Source: Escarpia spicata
Lineage: Eukaryota; Annelida; Polychaeta; Sabellida; Siboglinidae
Assembly: GCA_963995525.1 (NCBI GenBank)
Contig: OZ023209.1
Location: 10,274,152 to 10,338,151 of the forward strand
DNA length: 64,000 nucleotides
Reading direction: 5' to 3'
In this document: positions 1 through 12,862 of the stretch, one piece after another
Layout: each line of letters opens with the position of its first letter
How positions within the stretch are numbered: the stretch's first letter is position 1
Position numbers and translations under genes: made by a program
Notes under the pieces: generated by a model
What the model saw: only the letters and a program-made list of their open reading frames with translations
What the model was told of the DNA's origin: nothing
Database searches by the model: none

Positions 1-815
1 TGTTTCACTAACGTGATCGTTAAATTAATCTTAAGGAAAGGAGAGATATTTCCGTCATAATTGATAATCTACACAGTTGGCACAATTTGGCAAGAGATTG
101 AACAGTTGTCAAATAGTGTTTGAAAATTCGACCCAACAACCACTTGTCAACAACATATGACTTTTTGTTCACCGTGCGAAGAATTGAAACAAAATCTTGC
201 AGAAGCCGCCGACATATGACAGTGGACACTATTTCCACCTCACACATGGTGCAATGGTTTGATGGGAGCGTCGTTGTTAACAATTTTCAGTTTATAAGAG
301 CATAGAGAGCGCCAACTTAAATCGAAATTGTGCCGTCGAGTTTAGTAATATGAAGGGCAGTAGTGCATTGGTTAAGTTAGATACAGTTTAAACTTTGCTC
401 AAAATTTATTAGCAAACGTCACAACCTTGACCTTCACAAAGCCGTAAACCGCTACGCACACGTCAACCGGTCATGGCGCTAATGTCGTATAAACAAATCA
501 TGCTTTAGCAAACTTTTAATCGCTAACATTTGGAAGACTTACTTGGCTGTGAACAACTGGTTCTCTGCATGAAAGTGGACCCAAATGAACAAATTGGCAT
601 TTTTAGGACCGTTTTGATGGACTGTATCCAGGATGAATTGTTAGTGAAATGCAGTTTTTCATTTTCGCTCCTAGGTAAGAAGACTAAATTTTATGGAGCA
701 AAATCGGGCTTAAGAGTTCTCTCCAGGTCTAGGCCAATTCGGCAACTGTAGCAGTCCCCAGAGATAAACCCCGGCCGACACAGCCCAAGTCATTCATGTA
801 CTTCAGACAAATAAA
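1..815. other. Non-coding sequence, no gene recognised
   Basis: AT-rich sequence with only short open frames in several directions, none with a recognisable domain or a convincing start context. The stretch from about 740 to 815 is the 3' tail that follows the stop codon of the minus-strand LINE fragment described next. Confidence 0.5.
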
Positions 816-898
816 TCAGATGGAAAGTTGGGCAAGCTTCTGTTGGAAAACACACAAACTGGGAGCTTCAGCAACACGTGCTGGCAAGGAGTTCCACA
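816..898 (-). pseudogene. LINE reverse transcriptase C-terminal fragment, distal half
   Basis: Read on the minus strand, this piece encodes the end of a non-LTR retrotransposon polymerase, with the motif WNSLPARVAEAPS followed by a stop at 816-818. It continues in frame from the piece at 5553-5711 once the intervening element and one copy of its 9-bp target duplication are removed. The motif order (FFPR, then WNSLP, then a short tail) is typical of the C-terminus of CR1/jockey-type LINEs. The clade is inferred, not proven. It is a dead 5'-truncated copy. Confidence 0.7.
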
Positions 899-1000
899 AA
901 TTATAGACATTATGTCCCAAGTCGCTTATGTCCCAAACTGTGGACGATATGTCTAAAAAAAGGAGCGTTATGTCCCAAAAAAGACGATTTGTACTGTTCG
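899..1000 (+). repeat. Left terminal inverted repeat of element A
   Basis: Contains TTATGTCCCAA-type words near 912, 929 and 969, with GACGATATGT and GACGATTTGT between and after them. The reverse complement of 5430-5543 shows the same words in the same order. Confidence 0.75.
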
Positions 1001-1141
1001 TTGTAAATGATAATAAATGTCACGGTGTCACTGTTATGCTTAAAATTCGTTGTTCTGATCAAATAGGTACATATATTTTATGCTTTGTAGCCAAAAATCC
1101 GCGGACATCGCTATCGTTTCTAAAATCAGTGTTCATGTCAT

Positions 1142-1156
1142 TCGCTAGGTGGCGGC
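1142..1156 (+). promoter_or_regulatory. CTCF-like motif
   Basis: TCGCTAGGTGGCGGC resembles the bilaterian CTCF core, with CTAGGTGGC intact. It lies inside element A, so it may be a chance match or one carried by the transposon. This is a motif match only. Confidence 0.25.
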
Positions 1157-1314
1157 CTAATTTTGCTTCGACTCGTAGTGGAATGCCCCACTGCCTGAAT
1201 GTACGAAACATACTCGCAATGCTCCAATTACATGATCGGAATGCTCGAACGGCGTGGTCGCAATGCAATGCACCACTTTTGGTCGGAATGCACTACTCAT
1301 TATAATATTGTCAA

Positions 1315-1421
<107 letters not shown>

Positions 1422-3461
1422 CATGTAAATCAACTGTATATATTCAACTATTATATATTAAATGTCTAATAAAGAGATAACACTTATTGGTTCGTGGACT
1501 TCATTTCTATACATTCGTGAAAGTAAACTGTTTTGTTTTTGCATACATGTGTGTTACATATGAAAATGATATCAATACTTATATTACCCTGAAATTGTAA
1601 CATTATCCTGAAATTATGTCCCTGTCCTTTGATTTGTTTAGGGTACCCCATAATTATAATACACCTTTATAACATATCTAAAATCAGCACTTATGTTACC
1701 CTGAAATTGTTCAATTACCATGAAATTATTACAGTGTCCTTTTAATTGTCATAGTAATCGACATCCTATACTCTTGCATTGTGTTATTGAGCTTATTTTT
1801 TCTTGGTTTGGGTTTACGTGTGTTAAGAATATTTGGAGGCTATTGTATTCGGCTTCACAAGACCTGCTTTGCTTTATCTGGCAGATTGTTTCAAGTAGTC
1901 TATCCTTTGATTTGTGCATGTTAAGGATTTGCAGGCAGTAGTAATTGGCTTGATCCTCTTGTATTGCTTCACTGAGCAGATCTTTTTGTTTTGATCTTTT
2001 TGTTTGAATAACAGCATTGTAGACCTAATTGCATTGAAACAAAGCCAAGATCAACAGTATCTGACTGAAGTTGGTTTACATTTGACTTTGATTATGAGAA
2101 GGCCTATGTGAATAATCAAGTACTTACTAACTTGCACTGGAATGCTTTGAATAGAAGATAGAGGAACTGAGCAGATCTGGTGTGTCAGATTTGTGTTAGA
2201 ATCCTCTAATGTTACATTCTCAATAAGAAGTTTAGTTTAATGGCTTAACTACAAATGTGCTCAACACCTACTCAGTGAAAGAAACAACTTCTATTTTATA
2301 GGTACGTGACAAACTCCGCCACCCCGCGGCGGCCGGTTCGGCCTCGAGCATCGTTTCGCTGTAGAGCGCTTCGGGGAAAGGGGTCGACCCCTTTCCTGTA
2401 GCGTCATCGGTCTATTTTAGGGATACCCAAGCCACAGCAACACTGATGACTTAGTTCACATGTTCCTCTGCTACCTCGTTTTCGAATTGTTGATATCGGA
2501 GGGAAACTTGGAAAGTTGTGATATTTTGAAATCGAACGTCATTTTCAGCGTCAATATTCATCTTGAAGGTAAGGATATGAAAGTTTTTAAACTTTATACA
2601 CATGTTTAATGTATATTTATGTATATATTGGCCAAGTTTGGGAAAAATCTATGGCAGAGAAGTACTTGTTTTTAGGCGAGGGAAAAACTATTTTCGCTCC
2701 GAGAAATGTCGATGTTGACAAATTCGAACGGTCACCCACTGTTTTATTTTACCATCAAAACCATGTTTAATTGTGCCATTAAGGCATCCAATATTAATGT
2801 TATTATATTTTAGCAAGTTATGGATTGATGTAACTCATGCAATAATACGGATTAGAGGATGATTGCCGATTTGTGATCGTTCTCAATCGTTGTTGTCACC
2901 AGCCCGGTGATCACGTGACCTGTTTTAGGCATCCTCATTGGCTATTCAGAAAGTGTTTACAAACAAACACGTGCATTTATGATTTAAGCTTGTTTGCTGC
3001 TAGATCTACAGAGGTTTCAATGTAATTCTGCTACATCAGTTGTTTTTACTTAATGTTTTGACAGTAACTTAGTGTATTGAGTATTTGGTTATTTTACTTG
3101 ATAGTGATTGTATATTTGATTGCAATTAGATTATTTAACTTAGCAGTCCTCTTTGTTTTTATTGGCTGTTCAGCATATTGGAGCCAACACAAAAGGTGAT
3201 TCAACACAAAAAGAAGCCATTGTTACTCTAAATTGTAATTGAAACTACTTGTATGTCTTATATCAGGTTATTTGAGTGGTGGGTGTGATTATATATTAAT
3301 TGATTAACTGTTACTCAATTAATACATAATCATTCCAACACGCGCACATCACATGCACACTTATAATAATATAAGTATAATATTGAATCTTGTTTTACTA
3401 TCTGTAATCTGGGTACTATTACATAGTAATTAATATATATTATACATTTTAATTTCAGAAG

Positions 3462-3888
3462 ATGCCTCCAAAAAAGAAACGGAAGGCTCCTGCTGCTAAA
3501 GTTGGACTTGCTAGGCAGCATTTAACAGACAACTTCGCTACCTTGTCCTGTGTTGGTGAGGATATCCTGAATGGCCATGTGTTGTTTGTGTACACTGAAC
3601 ACGACCGTGTGATTTCGCGTACACACAGCTTTGAAGGATGTTGTTCCTGGGGATCTTTCATCTTATAAGTACCGGGTCCAGAAACTGTGTAAGACATTGG
3701 ACAAGTACAGACATCTAACAGAAGGAAGTGAGTTTGTGAAGTTTGATGTGCTTTGCCGCGGAGTGTTTGTTCAACCTGGACCTGTTCTGTCGACATCGAC
3801 CGGACCTGCACCGTTCGAACCTGCGCCGTCAACATCGACCGGAATAATTGTCATGTCATGTCTAAATAAGTTGGTTAATAAGAATTAA
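3462..3888 (+). pseudogene. Frameshifted open frame of unknown function in element B
   Basis: An ATG follows a TTTAATTTCAG acceptor-like sequence. The first frame (3462-3668) starts MPPKKKRKAPAAK, a basic stretch resembling a nuclear localisation signal. A second frame becomes open and protein-like from about 3625 and runs to a stop at 3886-3888, ending in a Pro/Ser/Thr-rich repeat with STSTG. The two look like one coding region broken by a single-base shift near 3620-3630. I do not recognise the family. It may be a remnant of an element-encoded protein. Confidence 0.4.
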
Positions 3889-4340
3889 TTTTGTGGAATA
3901 CAATTTACATACTTATTTTGCTATCTCCAGTTTCTGTTTTTGTTTACTGAAAATGTCATTGAAATTGTTCAGGTGTCTGTGGCTAACTAAGAATAGAATA
4001 CATGTAAAACAATTGTCATGTTTGCAAGTCTGTGTGTCTAAATAAGTCGGTTAATTGGTTATTCATGGAATAAGTAATTATGTTTAATTGTGGAATACAA
4101 TTTACATACTTAATTTTGCTATCTCCAGTTTTTGTTTACTAAAAATGTCATTGAAATTGTTCAGCTGTCTATGACTAACTATGAATAGAATACATGTAAA
4201 ACAACTGTCATGTTTGCATGTCCGTGTGTCTAAATAAGTCGGTTAATTAGTTATTCATGAAATAATTAATTAAGTGTAATTGTGGAATACAATTTAAATA
4301 CTTAATATTTTTATCTCCAGTTTCTCTACTGTCTAGTAGT
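3850..4340 (+). repeat. Imperfect tandem repeat, period about 192-197 bp
   Basis: GTGGAATACAATTTA recurs at about 3893, 4090 and 4282. Shared flanking words include CTATCTCCAGTTT, AGAATACATGTAAAAC and TCTAAATAAGT. There are roughly 2.5 copies with moderate divergence, inside element B. Confidence 0.8.
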
Positions 4341-5429
4341 CTTTCTTGTGTGTATGTCATTTAAATATATTAATTATGAATTATGTTTTAAAGAAATTTA
4401 ATAGTCCAGTAAGTTAGTTAATTAGTAATTCGGGAAGTAATTAATGATGTTTGATTGGAGAAATACTATGGACAGACACATTACTTTCCCATCACTTGTT
4501 TGTATGTTATTTTGTGGTGTGATCTCACTGAACATTTCATTAAAATATATGATGTATGAATGAATTTATTTAAAAAAATGATCTCATTGAATCGTTCGTT
4601 TGAGTAATTAATTATTAATTTAAGAACTTAATTAGCATCACAATGTAATTAAAACTACATAATTATAAATAGTTGTCCATAGGAATTATGGACTAAAATT
4701 TTTATCTTAATAATATTAATATTAAGAAAGTTATGACATTTTGAAGTGCAAAAACTTGATTATTGGTCACACGTTTGCCAATGTTTTACTGTAAAACAAA
4801 GGGACGAAATTGAGACATAATTTCCGACATTCAAATTGGCATAACTTTCTTAATATTCACCATAGTACAAATATATAAGCACCATGTTAAAGGTATTTCT
4901 AAGATCTTTCCAGTGATATCAGTTTTATTGAGATACAAAGTATTCTAAAAAAATTGTCACGTACCTATATTTTAGCCTCTTTCCAGTCATTGGGAATGCA
5001 GGAAGTTTTAATTGAAGTTTCAAAAATTTGTTTTAAGGATTGACAAACTTCGAGTATACTGCTGTTACATAGATATATGGTGGTGATGGTGGTTGGTGGC
5101 GGTGGTTAAAGTAAAAATATTATAAGTGATACGTTATGGTCAAGACATTTCAGCATATTTAAATAGTCACATGTATGCATGCTTTATTAGTTAATAAAAA
5201 TACTAAAACTCCATCTGGATTTCATATTACATTATTGCTTTGTGTTTAGTTGTGGAACGGCCGAGTTGTATTTAGCAGATCAAATCTGAATTGTTTTTAA
5301 ATTTCACGACGATGGGCGATAATAAGGCATGTTAAAAACGCGCCGATATTCCGCAGAGTGCAAACATTATCGCAAACAACCACTCATTTTGTGTTACGTT
5401 CGTGAATAAAAACAATTAAAAACAGTAAA

Positions 5430-5543
5430 ATAAATTTGGGACAAATCGTCCAAGCGTTTTGGGACATACCGCTTCAAATTTAGTACATATCGTCTAGGAC
5501 ATATATGACTTAGCCTTAGCCTAGGACATAACGTCCATACACC
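5430..5543 (-). repeat. Right terminal inverted repeat of element A
   Basis: The reverse complement carries GACGTTATGTCC, GACGATATGT, GGTATGTCCCAAAA and GACGATTTGT, mirroring the left end. The target duplication AGTTCCACA follows at 5544-5552. Confidence 0.75.
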
Positions 5544-5552
5544 AGTTCCACA

Positions 5553-5711
5553 CAGGAATGACCCTGGGGAAAAAATTATTTAAGCGTGCGGGAAGCTGAC
5601 GAAACTTAAGGAATGATTGGATGTAGTTTTTGATGAGGCAGGGGAGAGGTAGGGCTGGGGGGTCGATATCAACATAGTTGTGGATGATCTTGAAAAGCAT
5701 GGTCAGTTGTC
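5553..5711 (-). pseudogene. LINE reverse transcriptase C-terminal fragment, proximal half
   Basis: On the minus strand this encodes LTMLFKIIHNYVDID near its start and FFPRVIPVW at the junction, then continues in frame into 816-898 across the excised element. Beyond 5711 the similarity stops at a different AT-rich repeat, so the LINE copy is truncated. Confidence 0.7.
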
Positions 5712-7537
5712 TTGTAGTAGTACTTCGTTACAAGTAAAAGTACTTCTAAAAGATATACGTTGTTACTCAAAAAAGTACATTTTCTACTTAGGTAAAGTAA
5801 CGAAGTTTACATTCAGACTCTGACCCCGCCAGAGACAGTCACAGCAACAGTTGTTTGACGTTTTGAAGGTCACTTTTCCGTGACATGTTGTATAAACGTC
5901 GAAAGACTGTCAGCATCGACAATACGGTTTGCAAATTGCACATGCTACATGGAATATATCACTATGTAAATGTTCAAAATTAATTTGCAATCCTTACCAA
6001 ATTGCCCGCAAAGGGTTAGAAATGCGTATTAAACGAAGAGCCATTTCAGCTACCAAGCTACGCAACTGCTGTATTATAATAGGTCAGAGTTTAAGCCAGT
6101 TTAAGGCCATTGGTTAATTTTCTTGTTATTCGTTAGGTGGCGCCCTCGCGGTAGCTCGTTTTGGTGGCGCCCTCGTTTGGTGTGTTACCCGTTTAGAGGG
6201 CCCTGTTTTAGAGAAATGTTAAATTTTTTCTTAAGATAATATTCGATTACAGAGGAACGTAACAAAATAGTGCATCTTTTATCAGTAGGCTTATGTAGGT
6301 AATCGTACGATACAGAATAATATATATTACAGTTATCCGCCAGATGGCGCTTTCCGGAAGTTAAACGCTGCAGCACGACTTGCAAAAAGGGTGCTTTGTT
6401 TTCACACGTTAATATTGTCCATAAACTTCAAATTCAGCTGTCTGAGCTAGGTTTGTATAACATGTTTACGGCATTTCGATCTGTTGACTTTATGCTTAAA
6501 GAATAATCGTTTAGCATGACTGACACCGTTGCTATTTACACGATTGCATCGAATTGTGTTGTTCCAAAATTCGTCCGTCCCGTTATTCACGTGAAAGTTC
6601 GCCATCGTCAGATAACATAAAAAAAAGTCCAAGATTGAAGAATGCCTAAGGCTACATAATAAAATAAAAAATTAAGTAGCAGATCGTGGTAATCTGACTA
6701 AAACACTACTTTCGGCCGTCGAACGTTTTATAAGATGTAACACCGTCTACCCAAACCATGTCCATAATGATAAATAATCCATTGTTCGAAATTAAGCCTT
6801 TATAAGTTTATTAGTTTAAGGCCTTTCTTTGATTCGGCCGCCGATTCAAAATCCATCCCCCCGATTCAACGCGCCAACATTTTCAAATTATCGGCCCAAC
6901 ACCGCTGGTTCACAAACGCCACTGGTTTATCTCGGCGGACAAGGCTAGGCTGCATCCGATGCATAGTATGATAGTTTGTTACAATTCTTAGACCCAACTC
7001 AGTTATAGATGATGGTAAATGCAACTTTGGTAATAATTCAACAATAGTTCATCAGAACTGAGCTTTTATCATGTGAACAGTTGCATTCAGTAGCAAAGCC
7101 AAGTGCAGTTTTCCAAGAATCGGACTGGTCGCCATTTTTCATAGTTTTGCTACATCCTTTGGACTAAATTTTACAGTGTTTGGAAGTTGTCTCGGTTGTA
7201 GGTCAGAGTTAGGCACGCTTTTTGTTCTTTATCTACAAATAAATATGGCCTAAATCCAAATTTATGTATTTCGTAACGTGACCAATATCGGCATGATGAA
7301 GGCCCCGTTGTTTGGTGATGTCACCTAGCGAATAAACCTGGAAACACCTAAAAAGAAGTGGCAAATGTACTGTATACATGCATCTGAGTGCAACACTAAT
7401 ATAGTTAAATACAAGTACTAGCTTTGGGCAGAGTTTGAACAATCGGAACATACATTTGGAACAACATTGATTATAGGCAAGTTTGGTAATTACAAATATT
7501 ATTTTATAATTTTCACTTTATTATTATAGTGTGCTTA
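5712..7537. other. Non-coding sequence with a MITE-like fragment and promoter-like motifs
   Basis: The first 120 bp (to about 5830) are rich in AGTAC/GTTAC words in both orientations, as in the ends of a miniature transposon, but no partner end was found. GGTGGCGCCCTCG occurs twice (6136-6148, 6161-6173). The rest has only short open frames. A 5' non-coding exon of KDM1B could lie anywhere upstream of 14061, and this region is one candidate. Confidence 0.35.
6337..6361 (+). promoter_or_regulatory. CTCF-like motif next to an ETS-like motif
   Basis: CCGCCAGATGGCGCT matches the CTCF core well. It is followed at once by TTCCGGAAGTT, a palindromic ETS-type site. Such pairs are common in animal promoters, but nothing else here proves a promoter. 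Confidence 0.3.
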
Positions 7538-7663
7538 CATATATGTTTGTACATTTTTTAAGGCCTAATTTTAGTTATTTATGCATATATATATAAATAT
7601 ACAACTGTATATGCAAAAATAAATAATTAAAATTAAGCCTTGAAAAATGTACAAACATATATG
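7538..7663. repeat. Long inverted repeat (hairpin), arms about 52-56 bp
   Basis: CATATATGTTTGTACATTTT at 7538 is mirrored by its reverse complement ending at 7663. The arms differ at three substitutions and one 5-base indel, around an AT-rich loop of about 18 bases. It could be a small palindromic transposon or a hairpin precursor RNA. No expression evidence is visible. Confidence 0.75.
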
Positions 7664-7989
7664 CAATGCAAAGTTATATTATATTAGTGTAACTTAACTC
7701 TATTATGTTAGTCTACGACCGCAGTGGCGCAGACTAGTGCAAATTGAGTTGCTATTTGGGCTTCAAAATTGTGTTAAGACACAATATTTTGGTAATTATA
7801 AATATGCCTGGGATGATGTTGAATGATGGAACTAATGCACTGAGGTCGCAAAGTTGGGCAAAACTCATGAAGTTATAAAGGTAAAATCGAGGTGGATCCA
7901 GATTCGACACAAGTGCCGTTGTCAAATAGAATTAATTCCCCCATAGAATATGTACCCCAGGGTATGTATTTTATAAAAGAATATCTAAC

Positions 7990-8690
7990 TTTGCTAAGTA
8001 TAACTCGTATAGACATTAATTATGCAAAGTGGGAATTAAGTGACATCTAATGATAGTAATTAAACTCTTTATGTAGTACTATGATAAGAAGTGTTAACGT
8101 TAAATGATAAATTGATAATGCTTTTGAAAATTTTTATAACGAATGAGGATACCAAATTTACTATGTTCGCCATTTTATTTTATGATAATTACATTAATCA
8201 ATTATGTAAATGGCAAATAAGTGAGTTCTAATGAAAATGTTTGTGCTGTACTATTTTACAACATGCCTCAAATAGTAAAGATGTGCTTTTGGAAAAAAAT
8301 GTATTAAAAAATTGGGATTCTACATTTAATATGTCCGCCATTTTATTTTATGAAAATTACTCCACAAATTGTGGTAATTAATTGATAGCAATGAAACAGT
8401 TTATGCTGTACTATTGTAAACGCCATTACTGAGTTAATTACATGCTCAAAATAACAATTTCTTCACAAAACATTAGGAATCCTCATTCAATATGGCCGCC
8501 ATTTTGTAATAATTATGCTTATGATGCACCAATTTTGACAAAAAATTGGGATTTAAATTAACTATAATGAAACAAGATATATTACATTTTCTGATACCCT
8601 GTAAATATACTCTAAACAATTAATGACATGAATTGCATCTTGTTACAGTCTATGATTCAATATGTCAGCCATATTATGCTAATTAGGTCA
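7990..8690 (+). repeat. Degenerate tandem repeat, period about 165-170 bp
   Basis: The landmark TATGKCCGCCATTTTATTTTA (K is G or T), in diverged forms, recurs near 8162, 8330, 8492 and 8660. Each copy is followed by ATAATTA and preceded by a GTACTAT-containing segment. About four old, diverged copies of a satellite-like unit. Confidence 0.6.
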
Positions 8691-9392
8691 TGAAATATGC
8701 AAATTAGGTCAACAAAAATGAAAAAAATGAATTCCTCGTGAAAATACCTATATATGCAAATTTTGAAGTAATTACCTCAATTAATTACTTATCTGTTGTG
8801 AAAACAATGACAAAAATTGTAAAATAGGGGTACACCCTGGAAATACTGTGACCCTATTCTTTCTGTGTTATTTTTCATGTTCACCGTTCCAACGAAAACC
8901 CCTGGGGTAGTAACATTTCCAACTTAATAACTTTGTCAATAGTTGTCCGATTTTCATGAAATAAAAAACAGTTACTTAAGAAGAAGAAGCTCCTTACATG
9001 CATAACAAAACATGTTTAGGTAATGCAGTTTTAATTTTTCATGAGGAGCTTTGACATGAATTTATATCTGCCATTTGTATAGGCATCACAGGTAATTAAT
9101 ATTAATTTCCTTTTCTGTTTACACTAATGGTAGAAATATATCGATAACAAAATTCTTCAGCTTTCATTTGATGTAGTACATACCAGTGATCAAAGACCAT
9201 GACATTTAATGCTGTTCCAATAATTAATTAATTTCTCATTCTGTGTATACATAAATAGTAGATACATATCTTGATTGCCAAGCTTGTGAGCTTTCAGTGG
9301 ATATATTACACATTGTGACCACTGAACAATGTTTCATCTTGTCCTATTAGTTAATGACTTAATTATGCTTAATAATAATACATTTTATTTTT

Positions 9393-9760
9393 AGTCCTTT
9401 GGCCGAAGGTCCAAGGGACTATTGCCATCACTCTACGTCCGCCGTCCGTTAGCTGCTGTATCTCAGAAACCGTTCAGCAACTTTTTCTCTAATTCTGCAT
9501 AGACATATCTTACCATTATGCACGAGAAATCTGTATTTGATTGAATCATTTTAAGGGCCTCCAAAAACCCCAAAACTGGTAAAAATGTAACATTTGGCCT
9601 ATTTTTTCAAAAAACTGTTCAGCAACTTTTTTTCTAATTTTGCATAGATGTATCTTAGGGTGCTGCCACTATATACAACAAATCTGTACAAGTTTTACTT
9701 TATCTAGTGATGTGGTTTTGAGAAGGGCCCTTGAGACCGCCCCCAACAGTAGATTTTGTT
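9393..9760 (+). repeat. Dispersed repeat, TAGTCCTTTGG family, copy 1
   Basis: Begins TAGTCCTTTGGCCGAAGG and shares long stretches (for example ATCTCAGAAACCGTTCAG and CTCTAATTYTGCATAGA) with the copy at 31656-32170. It has two internal units of about 160 bp. An inverted AGTCCAAAGGACT at about 11447-11459 may mark the far end of the same element, which would then span about 2.07 kb, but this is uncertain. Confidence 0.6.
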
Positions 9761-10025
9761 TAATGTGTCACAAAGTCAACACTGTGACTAAATTCTGCAG
9801 CCTAGTGCTACTGTTCCATTGAGACCTTGACTAATCTTTAATTGGTCACAGCGCCCAGGCAGTGTAGACACACTTGACCCCTGTTAGACTGAACAGTTGC
9901 CTAACACTCTTCAAAACTATTGATTTTCTATAATTGTAAGTTGTGTTTATTTTGATGTTCATTTAATTATTATAAAATGGTGTGACTGTGGTGTCTATTG
10001 GTTAAAGATGTATTGTCTGTAGAAA

Positions 10026-10101
10026 CCTGTAGGTGACAAACATAGAACATTTTTATTCTGTCACCTGTAGGTGACAAACATAGAACATTTTTATTCTGGA
10101 C
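10026..10101 (+). repeat. Direct duplication of 38 bp
   Basis: CCTGTAGGTGACAAACATAG and what follows is repeated at once with a period of 38 bp (10026 and 10064). The copies look identical over at least 35 bases, so the duplication is recent. Confidence 0.85.
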
Positions 10102-11499
10102 AACTATAGAGTGAAATATTCTACACTTTATTGATATCAAATGCATTATACTGTTCTGTTTACGCTTGCCATGCCTTGTGTAGACATGGTACTGTGTAAA
10201 TCAATTGTATCAATATAGACTAATAATTACAGATTCACAATATAGTTGACACCTGAAACAACCAAATGTCAACCATTAGAAGAGTTGACATAGTTCCGCT
10301 ATACACAAGCAAGAAATATGTATTTGATTGAATCATTCTAGTGTCATCAGCATATAGTAGAACATACATTTTCTACATCATCATCCCTAAGGTTGTTGTA
10401 AATTTCACCAGCTGCCATGTCAAGTCCGTTATAATTGTGACTAACAATGTTCAAAATGATAAAATAACAAAGGACACAAGTTTTCTCCTTGCCATACCTA
10501 ATACCTATACATCACATGAGAAAAAGGCTGACACAGCCTGGCCCTGATTTATACATGATTTAGCATTTTTGTATATGTTGTATACAACTTTCAACACAAT
10601 AAAAGTTAATACCGCATCAAATTATCTTAGACCACAGGGAGGACCGGTCTACTAAATCAAATGCTTTCTTATAATCGATGAAGGCACAACAAAGCCTTTT
10701 GCGTCGAGACAAATACAATTCAACCAATACCCCTATTTGAACACTGCCTGTTCTTCACCTATTACATTCGCTTTATTTAGGTATGTGGTCAGTCTGGTGT
10801 TCTGAACAATCACTAAGGATTAATGAACACTTGGTGCATTGAGCTAATCTACTTGACCATGAATCAGTGGTGGCTCTGGTTGTGTATTACACCCAGCTGT
10901 GGAGCTAACATTCTCTGCCTGCTATTGTTTGATGGAAACCGTGACTAATGTGTAATTGGTCACTGGCAGTAGCTTGTGTCAACAGACAACCACTAAACCC
11001 CTGTTAAACTGGACAGTTGCCTGTATGTTTTAAACTGTGTCAAACAGTGAGTCTACCTTTTGCTCTCAAATAATCTGTCCTCTTAGTTTTACACATGAAG
11101 ACATAATCTGGTATAACTTGATAAGTCTTTGTAGCAGCACATTTGTACTTCCAGTGTATCATTGCAACATAACATACATATTACATACTGTGTGCCACAT
11201 TTGAATGTTTCCATGCAATCCATTTGCATATATAATGTAAAACTTCAACAGCCGTTTTCTTTATTTTCACTTTTTGATCCCTACCATGTTCAATGCTCCA
11301 TAACTTTGCCAATTTTTGTAGCAGTCATATTTTTTGAAACCGTGTAAAGCACCCTATCAAACCTTTACAAGGATATGAGAAAACAATGTTACAACTTTTC
11401 CGACTTATCACTCATTTGGTCAGCCGGGGTCACATATAGACATATTAGTCCAAAGGACTTCAGGGTCACTTGGCCCATTTTTACACCGCCATGTTTCCG

Positions 11500-12853
11500 G
11501 ATTTAAAAATCTGTTCATATGTACTTGAAATACAACATTGTTAAAACATAGTTGTTATAATACAATAATTATGTTAACTAATTAGCTTAACTAAGTAGTT
11601 AATTTATTCTATCAAGCACTTCAGTTTTCAGTTGTTTTAACAAGATTGCCACCCAGAGAATTAACTCTAGATGGCAGGTGGACAAGGAAGTCCTTTGGCT
11701 TATTGAGAGTCCAATACTTTTATCTATGTGTATCCCACCCTTCTGTTATGTTGCATACTATGATTACTGGATATTTCAATTAATTAACTGTGTAATATTA
11801 ATTAAATTTAAGTTTAAACTAAAATATACACATATAGGGACATACATCCTGGAGTAATGTTATAATAAAAACAGATACATGTTAAATATTAGAAAAGTAA
11901 GTAAAGGGGGATACATATTCCATAGGGGGGTACATATTCTATAGATCAGTTTATCTATAGAATACATACCCCGGGGTACATATTCTATATAGAATTCATA
12001 CCCCGGGGTATATATTCCATGGAGTCCATATTCTATATGACACCGGTATACTTCATAATAACTGCACAGAAATATAACAATTATGGCATTTATATTATGA
12101 ATAACATCACATGACACCATTCACACATTGATTGCAGTACTGTAATATTGCCCAGTATTAGACAATAAATTATTTGGAGCATATTTGTTTCTTGATAGTG
12201 GTATGTTTCCTAGTTGACATCACTCCTAGTTGAAACTTGTTTTCAATGGTTGACAACGTCCTTTTACTGGTTAGTCTGTATATTGTGGTTAGGATTTGAT
12301 GGTCTTACCAGGTCTCATTCAGCTACTCCTGTGACACATTAATGTGATCTCTGAGTCACAAGGCATACACAGTCCCCAACATTGAGAGCCACGATTTTAC
12401 ACCCAATACATCATGCTCAGGTCTTGAACTAAGAACTCTGGCATTACACTACCATGCTCTCTCTATGTCATATTTATGTTGTGAGGTTACTTTAGGTTAT
12501 TATTTGTTATGAGTTTTATATATATATATATATATACTTATTTTTACAACTGATGATAATACATCATATAATTTACATTTGATTTAGTTTCTCTAGTTCA
12601 GTTTTTATATAACAAAGCCTTAGCTCTATGTATTTATATGTTTTACTTGTCTGGCGACTATTACAACACTATAGAACAGAGTTCTACTTTTGGTTTTAGT
12701 GTATAAATAAAGTTATTATATTATTATAAAATAGAGATGCAAAAGTAGAAGGCTAGGTTTAGACAGACAGAAAAAATACCCATATATACTGTGACATTCA
12801 AGTATGCCAAACAAATAAATTTTATTATTTGTAAAACATAGTTTACAGCAAAG
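11500..12853. other. Non-coding sequence with a cluster of short inverted repeats
   Basis: AT-rich with no gene recognised. At 11905-12045 the words TACATATTCTAT and ATACATACCCCGGGGTA alternate in both orientations, forming several small palindromes centred on CCCCGGGG. A related piece occurs near 7940-7970. A TA run lies at about 12517-12535. Confidence 0.5.
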
Positions 12854-12862
12854 TATAGACAA

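Larger units (their letters stand above)
2297..4969. mobile_element. Nested DNA transposon with perfect 16-bp inverted ends (element B)
   Basis: TATAGGTACGTGACAA at 2297-2312 is an exact inverted match to 4954-4969. The flanks allow a short duplication (TTT outside, or TA/TATA if those bases belong to the target), so the superfamily is not settled. The left 150 bp are unusually GC-rich for this window. Inside are a damaged open frame (3462-3888), about 2.5 tandem copies of a 190-200-bp repeat, and AT-rich DNA. No known transposase motif was seen. Confidence 0.7.
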
